From Tupaia tana (taxonomy: Eukaryota > Chordata > Mammalia > Scandentia > Tupaiidae), in NCBI GenBank assembly GCA_026018925.1, contig JAKSZU010000029.1, forward strand, positions 9,461,378-9,525,377: a stretch of 64,000 nucleotides of DNA. The letters run 5' to 3'. The notes under the pieces are model-generated. The model did no database searches and was not told the origin of the DNA. It saw nothing but the letters and a program-made list of their open reading frames with translations. Position numbers and translations under genes: made by a program. Shown piece by piece: positions 11,485 to 22,647 of this stretch. Position 1 is the first letter of the stretch. Each line of letters begins with the position of its first letter.

Positions 11485-12271
11485 TGTTGTGACAGGAGAT
11501 AGATATTCAAGTATCGAGACCACTCAAGAAATTATAATTTTTACAAGCCTTTATTCCTGGCCAAGGACTGCCACCCTCACACCACACACAGGTAGCGTCA
11601 GAAGTGACAGACCTGACCAACAATTTTACAGATTATTTAAAAACCACAAGGGGATTCCCAGCCTTCAGGAAGGGTTTGCGCTGGATGTGGCAGAGGGTTC
11701 TTTCCAGGGAAGAAGTAAAAGGAGGAAGGGTTAAGAGTTGGGATCGCCAGGTGTTGCAAGGGAAGAAGAAGGATCTCTAAGAAGGACCACAGGGGGTGTA
11801 AAACTGCTAGGGTACAATGGGTGGGTACATTTTGCACATTATTTTATCATTTACTTTGGGAAGCTGTTTATAGAATAACAGTGGTTACTGTGTTTTTTAC
11901 AACATATAACCATACCCAGGGAAGGGCCTGTGGGGTGCTTTCCTAGCTTTCTTAGCTTAGCGTACTCCATTTTTTGGGAGGAGGGAGAGTTTTTTATTGC
12001 TATAGGGCGCGTGCGCTCACCAGACAGACAGAGAGAGACAGAGAGACAGAAAGCTAGAAATCACCCCTCAGGGGGGATGGCCATGCCGCAATCCTTTCTT
12101 CCCTTCTCCTCCATTCTCCTCTTGGGATCTTGGGCACGCACGCACACGCGCCTGGCGTGGCCGGGACGCGAACTGCGGTTTACTACGTGGGAGTCCAGTG
12201 ATATAGCCATTACGCTAATTGCTGGTCCCAGCGTACTCCATTTTTTTAACTTTTGCCCATTGTCCATCACA
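11485..12271 (-). mobile_element. Solo LTR of an endogenous retrovirus, interrupted by a SINE
   Basis: On the minus strand the piece begins TGTGATGG and ends CACAACA, as LTRs do (TG...CA). It is flanked by a 5-bp duplication with one mismatch (GTGGT on the left, GTGGG on the right, plus strand). The minus strand has a TATAAA near 11868 and AATAAA near 11550 followed by a T/A-rich stretch, consistent with U3 and R/U5. Without the nested SINE the length is about 510 bp. No internal viral genes are present nearby, so only the LTR remains. The family is not identified. Confidence 0.6.
11976..12229 (-). mobile_element. Young tRNA-derived SINE, long form, inside the LTR
   Basis: Well-preserved copy with CTATAGGGCGCGTGCGCTC, ending ATTGCTGGTCCC. 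A 17-bp target duplication, AGCGTACTCCATTTTTT, lies at 11959-11975 and again from 12230. Confidence 0.92.
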
Positions 12272-12317
12272 GTGGGAATCCAGCGGCTTAACAACTGCTC
12301 CACCTGCTGGCCATGAC

Positions 12318-12500
12318 ATTTCAAGTGTATAATGCAACATGCTTTAGCAAATTTAGAGTTGTTTAATTATGACCAAAGTTCAATTTTAGAACGTTTTATC
12401 ACTCAGAAAAATTCCTGATGGCACACTTCTCTCCCATTTTGCAAATATTCTTCTTTATGATTTGCTTTTCCTGGTTATTTCATATAAATGGAATGATGAT
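12318..12500 (+). mobile_element. Ancient L1 3'-end fragment
   Basis: Contains phrases typical of old mammalian L1 3' UTRs: AAGTGTATAATGCAACAT, TTCAATTTTAGAACGTTTTA, CATATAAATGGAATGAT. Diverged, so the boundaries are approximate. Confidence 0.6.
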
Positions 12501-13140
12501 AAAAGAATAAAAGAGCATAAGTCTTTTTTCCCTTAAATTGCTTGTTTTATTAATTTTGGGACTCTGAATTTTGATTTATGAGTTTCACATGTCAAGATAT
12601 CTTTTGCTTTAAAATCAAGCAGATAAGTATAATACAGTATTTTTCACTCATAATCAAAATAACCTCTTTAAAAGACTTGGTTTTTGCTTAGCATTAGAAA
12701 GTCTTATTAAACGAAGATGACTTTTGATAGAACATTTTGCCCCATCCGTTTACTACATTTTTCTACTCTGAGTCTTGAACATTGTGCATTTTGCAACTAT
12801 GTGAACATGTTTTCAAACTCACAAATGCTTCCTAGAAAAGTTTATGGTGTTCCAAATAACCCACCAAAATGTCTGTGGGACTTTATAGCAGGATGCTAAT
12901 TAAGTAAGGAAATGAGAGTGTATTATGCATTGGCCGGATAGTCCCTTGCCTCACTGAGGCATATTTGTGGTGTTGTTAGGGACCAACCCTCATAGAGCAT
13001 TTCCATTCCCTCTGTTGGTGAACGTAATCTCCCCAGCTGTTGTAGTCTCAGCAGTACTGTAGCTTAGGGATGGGCAGTACTTGAGCACTAAAGCTCCCTT
13101 TGTAATGTTGATAATAATTATTATTTTACTTATTTATTTT
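12501..13140. other. Unclassified spacer
   Basis: AT-rich at the left and more mixed at 12900-13080. Nothing recognised. Confidence 0.5.
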
Positions 13141-13370
13141 AGGTTTTTGCCAGAGGGCTTGTACATTCATCTGAGAAAGACAGAGAAAGGAAAAGTAAGA
13201 AACTGTCCCTCAGGGGGAATGGCCATGCTGCAATCTATGTCCTCCATCCTCTTCTCAGGACCTTGGCTAGCACACACTCAGTGTGATTTTCAAGTTGCCA
13301 GTTAACCACTAGAATCATTGTTGGCCATGTGGTAATCAAATATCTTTAACACCACACCACCTACTGGCTG
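13141..13370 (-). mobile_element. tRNA-derived SINE, long form, diverged
   Basis: From AGGTTTTTGCCAGAGGGC to CACCACCTACTGGCTG. Confidence 0.75.
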
Positions 13371-13661
13371 TAATGCTGAGAATTATTAAGAGCTACTTCC
13401 TATAATACTCTAGAAAGTAAAATATAGTTATTAAATCTGAATATAATCAATGATATGGAGTTTCTTATCCATTTCATTTTAAATGGATAAGATAAGTACT
13501 TATCAAAAATGTCTAGTCCTGCATCTTTTAAACATTATATTTGAATATAATGGAAAAGAATTAGCACTGCTGTTTTAAGATGCCCTTCCAGCAGTGGCAG
13601 AGCTATATTTTGTTTTCTCCACACCCATAGTGCTAGTTAGTGCTTCATAAAACATGAAGTT

Positions 13662-13936
13662 GGGACTCAGCAGTTAGCGTAATGGCTATGTCGCTGGACT
13701 CCCACGTAGTTGACCACAGTTCGCGTCCTGGACCCGGTGGCTTAAAACTCATGCTGGGTGCGTGTGCGTGCGTGCCCAAGATCCCAAGAGGAGAATGGAG
13801 GAGAAGAGATTGCGGCATGACCATCCCCCCTGGGAGGTGATTTCTCGCTTTCTGTCTCTCTGTCTCTCTCTGTCTGTCTGGCGAGCACAAGTGCCCTATA
13901 GCAAAAACCTCTCCAAAAAAAAAAAAAAAAAAAAAA
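13662..13936 (+). mobile_element. Young tRNA-derived SINE, long form
   Basis: Head GGGACTCAGCAGTTAGCGTA, a B-box-like CAGTTCGCGTCCTG, full body, CCCTATAGCAAAAACC and an A17 tail. Confidence 0.92.
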
Positions 13937-13944
13937 CCATTTCT

Positions 13945-14098
13945 GAAGCTGAGCCTGGCAGATGTTGTGTTGTTAAGGCACTGGACTCCCACATGCCTGA
14001 CCTCAGTTCTAGTCCTGGGCCTGACAGCTTGCTTTCTAATTTTCCCTTTCCCTCTCTCTCTGGTCAAAATAAAAAATAATAATTAAATCAAATAAACA
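13945..14098 (+). mobile_element. tRNA-derived SINE, short form
   Basis: Head with GTTAAGGCACTGGACTCCCA, then GACAGCTTGCTTTCTAATTT, CT-rich and AATAAT tail. It directly follows the preceding SINE. Confidence 0.8.
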
Positions 14099-14164
14099 GT
14101 TCTTTTAAAATGTCTATAAAGCATTTCCATTTTTTAAGAATTACTCATTTAACTGTATTTGTAA

Positions 14165-14198
14165 TTATTATTAATTTTTAATTTGACCAAGGAGGAAA

Positions 14199-14231
<33 letters not shown>

Positions 14232-14398
14232 GACAGACAGAGAGAGAGAGAGAGAGAAGGAACAGTCAAAAAGCAAGTTACCAATTTCTTTAAAAAAAAA
14301 AAAAAGAAAAAAAAGCAAGTTATCAAGTTCAGGATTAAAATCATGGTCAGCCATGTGAAAGTCCAGTGCCCTGATCAGCAAGTCAGCTATAGGACTCT
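14165..14398 (-). mobile_element. tRNA-derived SINE, short form with expanded GA tract
   Basis: Starts TTAATTTGACCAAGG; the (GA)n stretch at 14200-14258 is an expansion of the body. The phrase AAGCAAGTTA-CCAA / AAGCAAGTTATCAA is duplicated around an A-run at 14291-14305. Confidence 0.7.
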
Positions 14399-14639
14399 TT
14401 TTTTGTTTACAAAAGACAATAAAATATAGATATCTCAAGGGAAAACATTTTTCTTCTTCTACAGCAAGTTTTTGTTTTAATATGAATTTATCTGTAACTT
14501 TTTATATTATGGTTCCTTGATATTTGTCTATTATTGCTATATTATAGTTTCATAATATTTGTTACTACTATGTAATATTATTGATAGCTACTCCCATTGC
14601 CTTAATTCATAAGTTGTTTGGCTAAATATATAGGTATGT

Positions 14640-14878
14640 ATATTTGATATTTAGATAAACTATAAAGTACTATTGGTCCCTTTTTCTTTGAAAAGAAAAC
14701 ATTGGAATTTCAATGGGATGCCATTAAATTTATAGATGTATTTTGGAAAATTGTTCACTGGGTAAAGATACATTTTTCTTATCTATGTACATGTTATGTA
14801 CAATCAAGTCTTTTCTTGTCACTCAATACATTTTTATTTTCTCATATATTCTACATATTTGTTTTTAGAAACATGTGG
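14640..14878 (-). mobile_element. Old L1 ORF2 fragment
   Basis: GGAATTTCAATGGGATGCCA and ATTAAATTTATAGATGTATT match the complement of the L1 ORF2 segment coding for the NAI-PI / KLIY region. The SINE at 14879 truncates it. Confidence 0.5.
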
Positions 14879-15127
14879 AGGGCCAGCAAGGTGAAGCGGT
14901 GGTTAAGGTGGCTGGACCCCACGTGGCTGACAGCACAGTTCAAATTCCAAATTCAATTACTTGAAAAACATAATAGACACATGTGCGTATATGTCCAGTA
15001 TCCTGAGAAGAACGGAAGAGGATGGACTGCTGTGGATCAGCCCCTCTGGGGGAGTGCTTTCCCACTTTTTTCTCTTTCTATATTTCTCAGAGGGGTGCAG
15101 GTAGCCTGTAGCAAATGTTAAAAAAAA
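14879..15127 (+). mobile_element. tRNA-derived SINE, long form, diverged
   Basis: GGGCCAGCAAGGTGAAGCGG head, GAGAAGAACGGAAGAGGATG body, GTAGCAAATG and an A-run end. Confidence 0.75.
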
Positions 15128-15916
15128 TACATGCAATATATCAAATATGTGTCTTTTTATAACATGCTGTTTTAGATTTTTTGCTAAATTGGGTCTATAA
15201 GATCTAAAATAAGGCTCTCCCCTAGAAGCACTTCCCCTATATCTTCTCATTCATTTCTTCCTTAATGACCTCTTATTGACACCTTCCCTTGGTTTCACAT
15301 GTTTGTATTAATGGTGCTATGAGCTCTTACTATAGTACCAATGTCTATGCATTTGTTTGAGTTTATTTTTGTGGTGTGTGATTGGGCCGTTATTGTACTA
15401 CATATCTTCAGAAGCCAGTTTCCCAAAATGTATATAACTGACACTCCAATTTTGATTCTAATAGTACAGTTGTTCCATGTTTATTGATACTGTTTTTTTT
15501 TTTTACTTTGATTTGGTCTTATTTTGTATTTCTCCATTTACTAAATATGTTAAACATGTCTGGTACATTTATTGAACATTTAGAAATCTCTTTTGTGAAG
15601 TATCTGTCCAAGTGTATCATCTATTTTCCTTTGGGAGGGCTCAGTTTTTTTGTAAATAAAAATGTTTATTATCTACTTTAGAGGAGGAAGCAGAAGGATC
15701 ATGAGTTAGCAAGACCCTTGCTCTTTAAAAAGTTTTTGCTAAACGGATGAAAATTGGGATTCAAGTTTGCTAAAATTGACAAAATGCTATAGCTAACAAA
15801 ATCAATTCAAGTAAATAACTTTGGCTGTTTTACATAAGTTTTAAAATAGCTATGAATTAGGACATTTTAAAACTTAATTTTATTTACTACTATTTTTATT
15901 ATTATTTAATAATTTT
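15128..15916. other. Unclassified AT-rich spacer
   Basis: No gene-like frame and no young repeat. The look is of very old L1-like debris, but I cannot support a family. Confidence 0.4.
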
Positions 15917-16157
15917 TAAAGAGATTTTTATTATATGGCATATGCACTCACCAGAGAGAAAGAGAAACAAACAGAAAGTGAGAACTCACCCCTCCAGAAG
16001 ATATGGCCATGCTGAAATCCCTTCTCTTCCATTCTCCTTTTGGGTATGCTCACACATGCACGCTGCTGTGAGTTTCAAGCCAGAGATTCAAGACTCAAAC
16101 TTCAATCACCCATGTAAGAGTTTAGTGATGTAAGAATTTCACCTTCTGCTGATCCCA
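15917..16157 (-). mobile_element. tRNA-derived SINE, long form, diverged
   Basis: From AGAGATTTTTATTATATGGC to TTCTGCTGATCCCA. Confidence 0.7.
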
Positions 16158-16179
16158 CTATTATTTATTTATTTATATT

Positions 16180-16985
16180 GGTAACTATTTTTTATTTATT
16201 TTATATTACATTTAATCACAAATTTCTTTTTTCATTTTATTAATTATTATTATTATTTATACATTCAATCACTATAGATCATTTAGATTGTAGAGAGACT
16301 TTACTCAGCATGATGTACACCTCAGTCAAGGCTAGTTGAGAATACTATACACATCATCATCAACAGATAATAAGCGATATCTGTGTCCCGCAAATGTCTT
16401 ACCTCTTATTTTCCCTCCAAATTTACTTTCCTATGCTCTTCCTTTCCCACACTCTCTTTCAACTTTATCTCTAGTGTCCATAACAATTTTCAGTGCTTTT
16501 ATTCCTCTAGTCTTTCATCTCTACCATAGAGTGCGGACAGTTGGTACATGTTAAGTGGAGGCATACAATGTCTCTGTTTCATAGCTTGACTTGCTTCACT
16601 CAGCAATTAATTTTCCATATTCATCCACTTTCTATCAAATTTCAGGGCCTTGTTGTTTTTTATGACTGCTATTTCATGCCACACATGTGCCACACTTTTT
16701 CAATCAATTCATCTGTTTATGGATGTTTGGGTTGGTTTCATGTCTTAGCAATCGTGAATAATGCAGCAATAAATATAGTTGTGCAAGTGCTTTTCTGACA
16801 GAGCATTCTCCCGTCCTTTGTGGAGATATCCAGGAGTGGAATTGCTGGATCATATGGTAGCTCTACTTGAAGGTTTTTGTTCTCCACAGTGGTTGGAACA
16901 ATTTACATCCCCACCAACAATGTAGAAGAGTTCCTCTTTCACCACCATCCCTCCAGCACTTATCACTTTTTTGTTTTTATAATCG
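16180..16985 (-). mobile_element. L1 3'-UTR and ORF2 tail fragment
   Basis: Aligns by eye with the L1 at 8190-8950: shared TACATTCAATCAC, AAGTGGAGGCATACAATG, TTCACTCAGCA and ATTGCTGGATCATATGGTAG. More diverged than the 8147 copy, with no usable frame. Confidence 0.75.
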
Positions 16986-17249
16986 TTGGTCAAATTAAAA
17001 TAAATGAATGAATAAATAAAATTAAATTTAAAAAAGCAAACTCTGGGAACCAAAGGGTGGCGTAATGGTTATTTCTTTTAGAGACACCAGAGAATATTGA
17101 GATAATGACCATATGTATCTTATCTCTAGTGATACAGATGCTGTAGCCTAGTCCCTCCAAGCAATACTCATGGTGAGGACAAAAATTAGTTCTACATACT
17201 ATACTAACATGATTCATAGCAAGAACTTTCTTTTACAATTAACTGTACT

Positions 17250-17487
17250 GTGGGACCAGCAGTTAGTATAATGGCTATGTCGCTGGACTCCCATGTAGCC
17301 AACCACAGTTCGAGTCCCAGACTCGGTGACTTAAACTCACGCTGGGCATGTGTGCATGCGTGCCCAAGATCCCAAGAGGAGAATGGAGGAGAAGGGATTG
17401 TGGCATGGCCATCCCCCCTAGGGGGTGATTTCTCGCTTTCTTTCTTTCTGGCGAGCGCATGCACCCTACAGCAAAAAACCTCTCAAA
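17250..17487 (+). mobile_element. Young tRNA-derived SINE, long form
   Basis: Full-length. The target duplication AATTAACTGTACT lies on both sides. It faces the SINE at 17554 tail to tail. Confidence 0.92.
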
Positions 17488-17553
17488 AAAGAAAATTAAC
17501 TGTACTTATACTGTCTGCAAAAATCCTGGAAGAAGAAACAGTGATCCAATTTC

Positions 17554-17792
17554 TTTTGAGAGGTTTTTGCTATAGGGCACGTGTGCTCGCCAGAAAGACA
17601 GAGAGAGACAGAAAGCAAAAAATCACTTTCCAGGGGGGATGACCATGCCACAACTTCTTCTCCTCCATTCTCCTCTCGGGATCTTGGGCACACACACACA
17701 CACACACGCATCTATCATGTTTAAGCCACCAGATCTGGGACTTGAACCACAGTCAACTACATGGGAGTCCAGCGACATACAACAACACTGGT
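17554..17792 (-). mobile_element. Young tRNA-derived SINE, long form
   Basis: From TTGAGAGGTTTTTGCTATAG to CTGGTC, with target duplication ACAGTGATCCAATTT on both sides. A (CA)n run lies at 17690-17707. Confidence 0.92.
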
Positions 17793-17900
17793 CACAGTGA
17801 TCCAATTTTAAAACATGAAACCACTTCTGAAGTAAATAGTCTCAGGGTTTTCTAGTTGGTTTATAAATAAGTTTATATTTGAAATAAAAAATAAATCATG

Positions 17901-18080
17901 AAACTAGCAGCTGGTATCATGGTTAAAGTCCTGGACTCCCACATGGTCAACTGTGGTTCAAATCCTGGACTGGTGGTTTGCTTTCCTACTTTCCCTCTCT
18001 CTTTCTCACTCTTTGGTGACTACATGTGCGCTATAGCAAACTTAAAAAATAATAATAATTCTTAATAAAATAAAAAGAAA
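17901..18080 (+). mobile_element. tRNA-derived SINE, short form
   Basis: AGCAGCTGGTATCATGGTTA head, CTTTCCTACTTTCCCTCTCT body, AATAATAAT tail. Confidence 0.75.
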
Positions 18081-18530
18081 AATAAAAAACCTAAATTTCT
18101 AAATTGTATGTAAAACATTTTTATCAAAAAGGGACAAATACATTAGACAAATTTGTTGAGCAAAACAAGTACAGGAAATATACATAAAAATACTATATTT
18201 ATACATACTGTATTTATACATAAATACAGAAAATATGCCTAAAAATAAACATCAGAAAGTTTAATTTCTATCTTGTTCCCACTTCTACTAATGATAACAA
18301 CATTTAATTTGCACTTTGAACAAATTTGACATTTACTTTTGGAAAAGCAAGTCATTTTTGTCAAGATGATTATGTAGATGTGGAAAATATTTGTGTTTTT
18401 ATTCCTGTAATTAAAAGACTAAAAGAACAATTGTATAGAAAATAAAAGTTAATTGTTTTCTGAAAAAAGAAAAGATGTCATCAGTTCTTAAGTTAAGAGA
18501 CTAAAATGGTTTATCAAAAATCTCTTTAAT
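18081..18530. other. Unclassified AT-rich spacer
   Basis: A short imperfect tandem of TACTATATTTATACATA-like units at about 18190-18240. Otherwise nothing recognised. Confidence 0.45.
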
Positions 18531-18705
18531 GAGACCAGCAAATGGTGTGGTGATTATGTCATTTGACTCTCACATGGCAAATCATGGTTCCTCACAGACC
18601 TGGCAGTTTGCTTTCTTACTTTTTCTCTCTGTCTCTCCCTTATGAGCACACATGCCCTTTAACAAATCTAACATAATGATAAAAGATAAGATTAAATAAT
18701 TTTTT
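18531..18705 (+). mobile_element. tRNA-derived SINE, short form, diverged
   Basis: GAGACCAGCAAATGGTGTGG head, CAGTTTGCTTTCTTACTTTT body. Confidence 0.7.
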
Positions 18706-18721
18706 TTAAAAAAATCTATTT

Positions 18722-18980
18722 AGTAGGTTGAAACCATGTCCTGGTGATTAAAGCAAGGGTATTTCACATGGCTGGAGTCCCAGACCTGGAGGCTTAAGAA
18801 ACATTACAGGCAAGTGTGTATGCATGTATTCCCAAAAACTAAAGAGGAGGAAGAAATGGAAAAGGGATTGCATCCTGACTTTTCCCCTGGGAGGCGCTTT
18901 TTCCTCTTCTTTTCTCACTATCTCCCTGTCTTTCTGTAGGGAACACATTCCCACTAGGAAAAACAAAAAGCAAAAACACC
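18722..18980 (+). mobile_element. tRNA-derived SINE, long form, degraded
   Basis: Remnant head near 18735, GAGGAGGAAGAAATGGAAAA body, TCTCCCTGTCTTTCTGTAGG, then an A-rich end. Confidence 0.55.
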
Positions 18981-19107
18981 TGTTCAAATTTAGAAGGGTG
19001 AATTTTATATCATGTCACAAATTGCTTATTGTATTGTCACATTACAATCACATTCACCAAAAGATGTCCTAAATAAAGATAAAGAAAAAAACATATTTGT
19101 TCCCTTT

Positions 19108-19245
19108 TTAAAAGTTTTATTGGGTCTAAATACTATCAAAAAATTGCACATATTTAATGTGCATATTTGGATAAACTTGGAGAAGTGCCTACCTTTATTA
19201 TACCAGTACCACTATCAATAATCTAAACCTATCCGTCTATATAAT
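19108..19245 (+). mobile_element. Ancient L1 3'-UTR fragment
   Basis: AAAAGTTTTATTGGGTCTAA, then TTGCACATATTTAATGTGCA, resemble old mammalian L1 3' UTRs. Confidence 0.5.
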
Positions 19246-19268
19246 GTATTTTAAAATTTTTCCTACAA

Positions 19269-19437
19269 GGGGCAGGTAGGTGGTGTGGTGGCAAGGGCAC
19301 TGGATTCTGAGTAGAGAATGGACAGGGTACTGTAGTGTAGCAGTCCCCCCAGGGAGTGATTTTTCTCTTTGTATTTCCCTTTCTCTGGCAAGCACATGCT
19401 CCCTATAGCCAAAATCTCTGTCTGAAAAAATAAAGGA
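19269..19437 (+). mobile_element. tRNA-derived SINE, internally deleted
   Basis: GGGGCAGGTAGGTGGTGTGG head joined to the late body (AGTGATTTTTCTCTTTG, CCCTATAGCCAAAATC). Confidence 0.65.
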
Positions 19438-19753
19438 TAAACAGTGATGAACTATTAAATGCCAGTTTCTTCTAGAGAGAAATAGTGACATGTATTCAAA
19501 ACAGTTTGTAACGTACATGATTATGACTAATGATTTTCTTTTCAGCTCAGACTCCTGAGTCTGTGTGTAGTCACAGCTGTGTTCCTGGTTTCAGAAAATT
19601 CCCCAAGAAGTAAAACCTGTTTGTTGCTTTATTTCTGCTTCTTGTTCAGAGTCCACTATTTCAAATCAAACAAGTATGAAATATATAACTATACTATCAG
19701 TCCCTACTATTGCTCAATACAAATGAAACTATTACTATTAGAAATAAAACATA

Positions 19754-19997
19754 GGGGCTTGCAGGTGGCACGATGGTTAAGGCATTATCCCATGTGGCCA
19801 ACCTCAGTTCAATTCTCAACCCAGAACCTTGAAACTCATGCCACATCCATGGACATTTGTACTGGAAATTCTGAAAGAAGAGGAGACTGGCATGTCCATA
19901 CCTCTTAAGGGTGATTTCTCACTTTCTGTCTTTCTGACTCTCTAGTGAGCACACATGCTTTATACCAAAAATCTCTTTTAAAAATAATTAATAAATG
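19754..19997 (+). mobile_element. tRNA-derived SINE, long form, diverged
   Basis: GGGGCTTGCAGGTGGCACGA head, GAAGAGGAGACTGGCATG body, GTGATTTCTCACTTTCTGTC. Confidence 0.75.
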
Positions 19998-20810
19998 AAA
20001 CTTAAAGCACCACAGTTCTTAATTCACATAATTATTGTTTTACTTTATTTGTTTTCTAAACAGTTCCTTACCCTATTTTATGTAAGCTGTTTCCTGTCCA
20101 TATTCATTCTATTAGGCTAAACTGTGAAACTATTTCTAATGAACACCCTTGCAGTTTGGTGCTGCATAAGACAGTGTCAATTTTCAATGTCATACTGGAC
20201 CACACTAGTCATGAATAGAAAAATGTGTAATTACCAAGGTTACATGTGGGTGCCTTAAAGTTTGAATCTAACTTTGATACCCAGATGTTAAGCACAAACG
20301 AATTTCAGATAAACTATTATAAGAATATTTTATAACTTTTTTAACTATACTCAAACACTTGTGTAATTAAGTACTAAGAATTGACTAATATCGGAATACC
20401 ACACTTTGAAATATATTGCAGAAAGAAATAGAATCATAGTTTACAAATTGAGGACTCAACATTCTAATAAATTTTACAATTGAGCACATCAAAATATACT
20501 CTCATACAAAATATAAAATCATGCAATTATCATAATAAAATGCTGTATTATCAAATATGAAATATGAAAAGTTATAAGAAAGCATGCTTCCATTTTTCTG
20601 ACATATAAGGAACAAATACGGTTTGAAGTCTTCCATAAGTATTATTCAATTACAGACATTTTAACAGTAGAAAACACTTGAATTTCATCATTGTAAAAGT
20701 AAATATATATGTTCAGGTAAGAATATGCCAAGAAAAAACATTACTTATCTTTTATGAAGGAATTGCAAAAGCATATAAGTGTGTAAAACAAGAAATAAAA
20801 ATAGAGTTAC
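19998..20810. other. Unclassified AT-rich spacer
   Basis: No coding or repeat signature recognised. Confidence 0.5.
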
Positions 20811-21050
20811 AGGGCTAGCGCATGGGATGGTAGTTAATGTTGCTGAATCCCACATGACAGAAATTGTGACTTGAATACCAAATCAGATGACTTGAAAAGC
20901 GCACAAATGGTTTGTGTGTTGTTCAAAATCCTGATGTGAGGAAAAAATGGTGCAGAAGTTATTGTGGCACGACCATTTCATGGGGGAATTGCTGTCTCAA
21001 CTCCTCGCTCTCTCTGTATCTCTTGCTAGTGAATCCATGTGCCCTCTGGC
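20811..21050 (+). mobile_element. tRNA-derived SINE, long form, diverged
   Basis: Head GGGCTAGCGCATGGGATGG, body with GAAAAAATGGTGCAGAAG, ending TGCCCTCTGGCAATAG. Confidence 0.65.
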
Positions 21051-21054
21051 AATA

Positions 21055-21240
21055 GGGGCCAGCAAGTGGCATGTTTGTTTAGATTCTGGACTCCCACATG
21101 ACCAATTGTGGTACAAGTCCCAGACCTAGTGGCTCATTTTCTCAGTTTCCCTCTCTCTGTCTCTATCTGGTAAGCACACATGCCCTACAACAAATTTTAA
21201 AACTAATAGTGAATAAAATTAAATAAAAAATTATTTTTTT
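21055..21240 (+). mobile_element. tRNA-derived SINE, short form
   Basis: GGGGCCAGCAAGTGGCATG head, CTCATTTTCTCAGTTTCCCT body, CCCTACAACAAATTTTAAAA end. Confidence 0.8.
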
Positions 21241-21439
21241 TAAAGTAAAAAATGGTTTGTGAGCCAGAAGAATACCTTCATGTGTTTATGGTTATCAAAC
21301 TTGGCTCTGAGACAGAAGCCAGGAGTATCTCCTGACTCTAGAAACAGAAATAGGTACTGCAAGAAAACAATGTTATTGACTATCACTAATTATTGTTTTA
21401 AGAATTATTTATTTAATTTTATTCATCATTATTATTTTT

Positions 21440-21600
21440 AAAATTTGCTAAAGAGCATATACACTCACAAGAGAAGTAAGAAAAAGAAATAGAAAGAAAA
21501 AGTGTGAAATAAAGTTGCCAGGTTCGACTCAAAATGCAGTCAGCCACGTGGGAGTCTCACATCTTCACCATGATGCCACCTGATGGCATCCACTCTAACT
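21440..21600 (-). mobile_element. tRNA-derived SINE, short form, diverged
   Basis: AAATTTGCTAAAGAGCATAT to CCATGATGCCACCTGATGGC. Confidence 0.65.
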
Positions 21601-22647
21601 CATTGAGAATATATTGGGTTGCTGGAAAACTCATGATGCATTTTTCATTTATTTCTATGCAAAAATGCGACATGACTTTTCTGACAACCCAATGCCATTG
21701 CCTCAGTATTAAAAAATAAATAAATGAATAAAAACTGGAGAAATAAAAAGAAATCCTGCTTATTTTTGTAAATAATAATAATTGAAACACAGAAATGCCT
21801 GTTAATTTCAATAAGCTTGTGAAAGTTTTTCAGGTAGATAATAATAAAGTTGAATATTTGCAACAGAGACCTTATAATGTATAAAGGCAAAAATATTACC
21901 AGTCACATAAAAAATTAATAAAACATGCTTTCAGATGTATATAAATGGATACTTTAAAAATAACACCCCATCCTTCTATCATACACTTAAAATAAAAATT
22001 TCACAAAAATTGATATATAAGAGAAATCAAGTTCCATTTAAGATTCAAATTTTTTTGAATATTTTTTTGAAAATAGTTTTATATTTAAACTATTTTTAAC
22101 ATTTACATAGGAGTAGTTATGATAATATTTACATAAATATTAAAATGTACAATGAGAAATGTCTATTCACAAAGTGACATGTTATATACAAGAAAAAATC
22201 AATAGAAATTAGGTTAGAGGAAAAGCTAAGATATTCCAAGAGAACAAGTTAAAGTGATTTTTGTCTTAATACAAATAAGAAAACTATTCATTACTATTTG
22301 ATGAACAAGTATAATAAGGCATGGAAATATAAGGTTTATCAAAAGGAAAACTCAGGAGAGAGTAGAGAAGAGATCTGGAATAAATTCTCATCCTTGGTAA
22401 CATCATTGAGAGCCACAAGATGAGCCAACCAAGATCCTCATGTGCTTAAGACCCAGTTTCAAATCAGTTTGCTGTTATCCACAGATGAAAAAAATTCTCC
22501 CAGTGTCATGAAAAGGGCTCTTAATTTGGTGTATCTTGGTATTACCTTAGGGGCTTAATTTGTGAAAATTACACAAAAGTGACCATTAGCTTCAACATGA
22601 CAAAAAATTAGGGAAATTGAATTGCTGGACCTTTGCTTTTTCACCAG
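21601..22647. other. Spacer upstream of the V2R exon
   Basis: AT-rich, with no further V2R exons seen. 22631-22647 is a pyrimidine-rich tract ending in CAG, the presumed splice acceptor of the V2R exon. Confidence 0.5.

Larger units (their letters stand above)
11265..12317 (-). mobile_element. SINE, long form, split by a solo LTR
   Basis: The body lies at 11265-11484 (from a T-run and TTTTTGCTGTAGGG to GTCATGTGGT) and the head at 12272-12317 (GTGGGAATCCAGCGGC...CACCTGCTGGCC). It is a single SINE once the LTR is removed. Confidence 0.75.
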
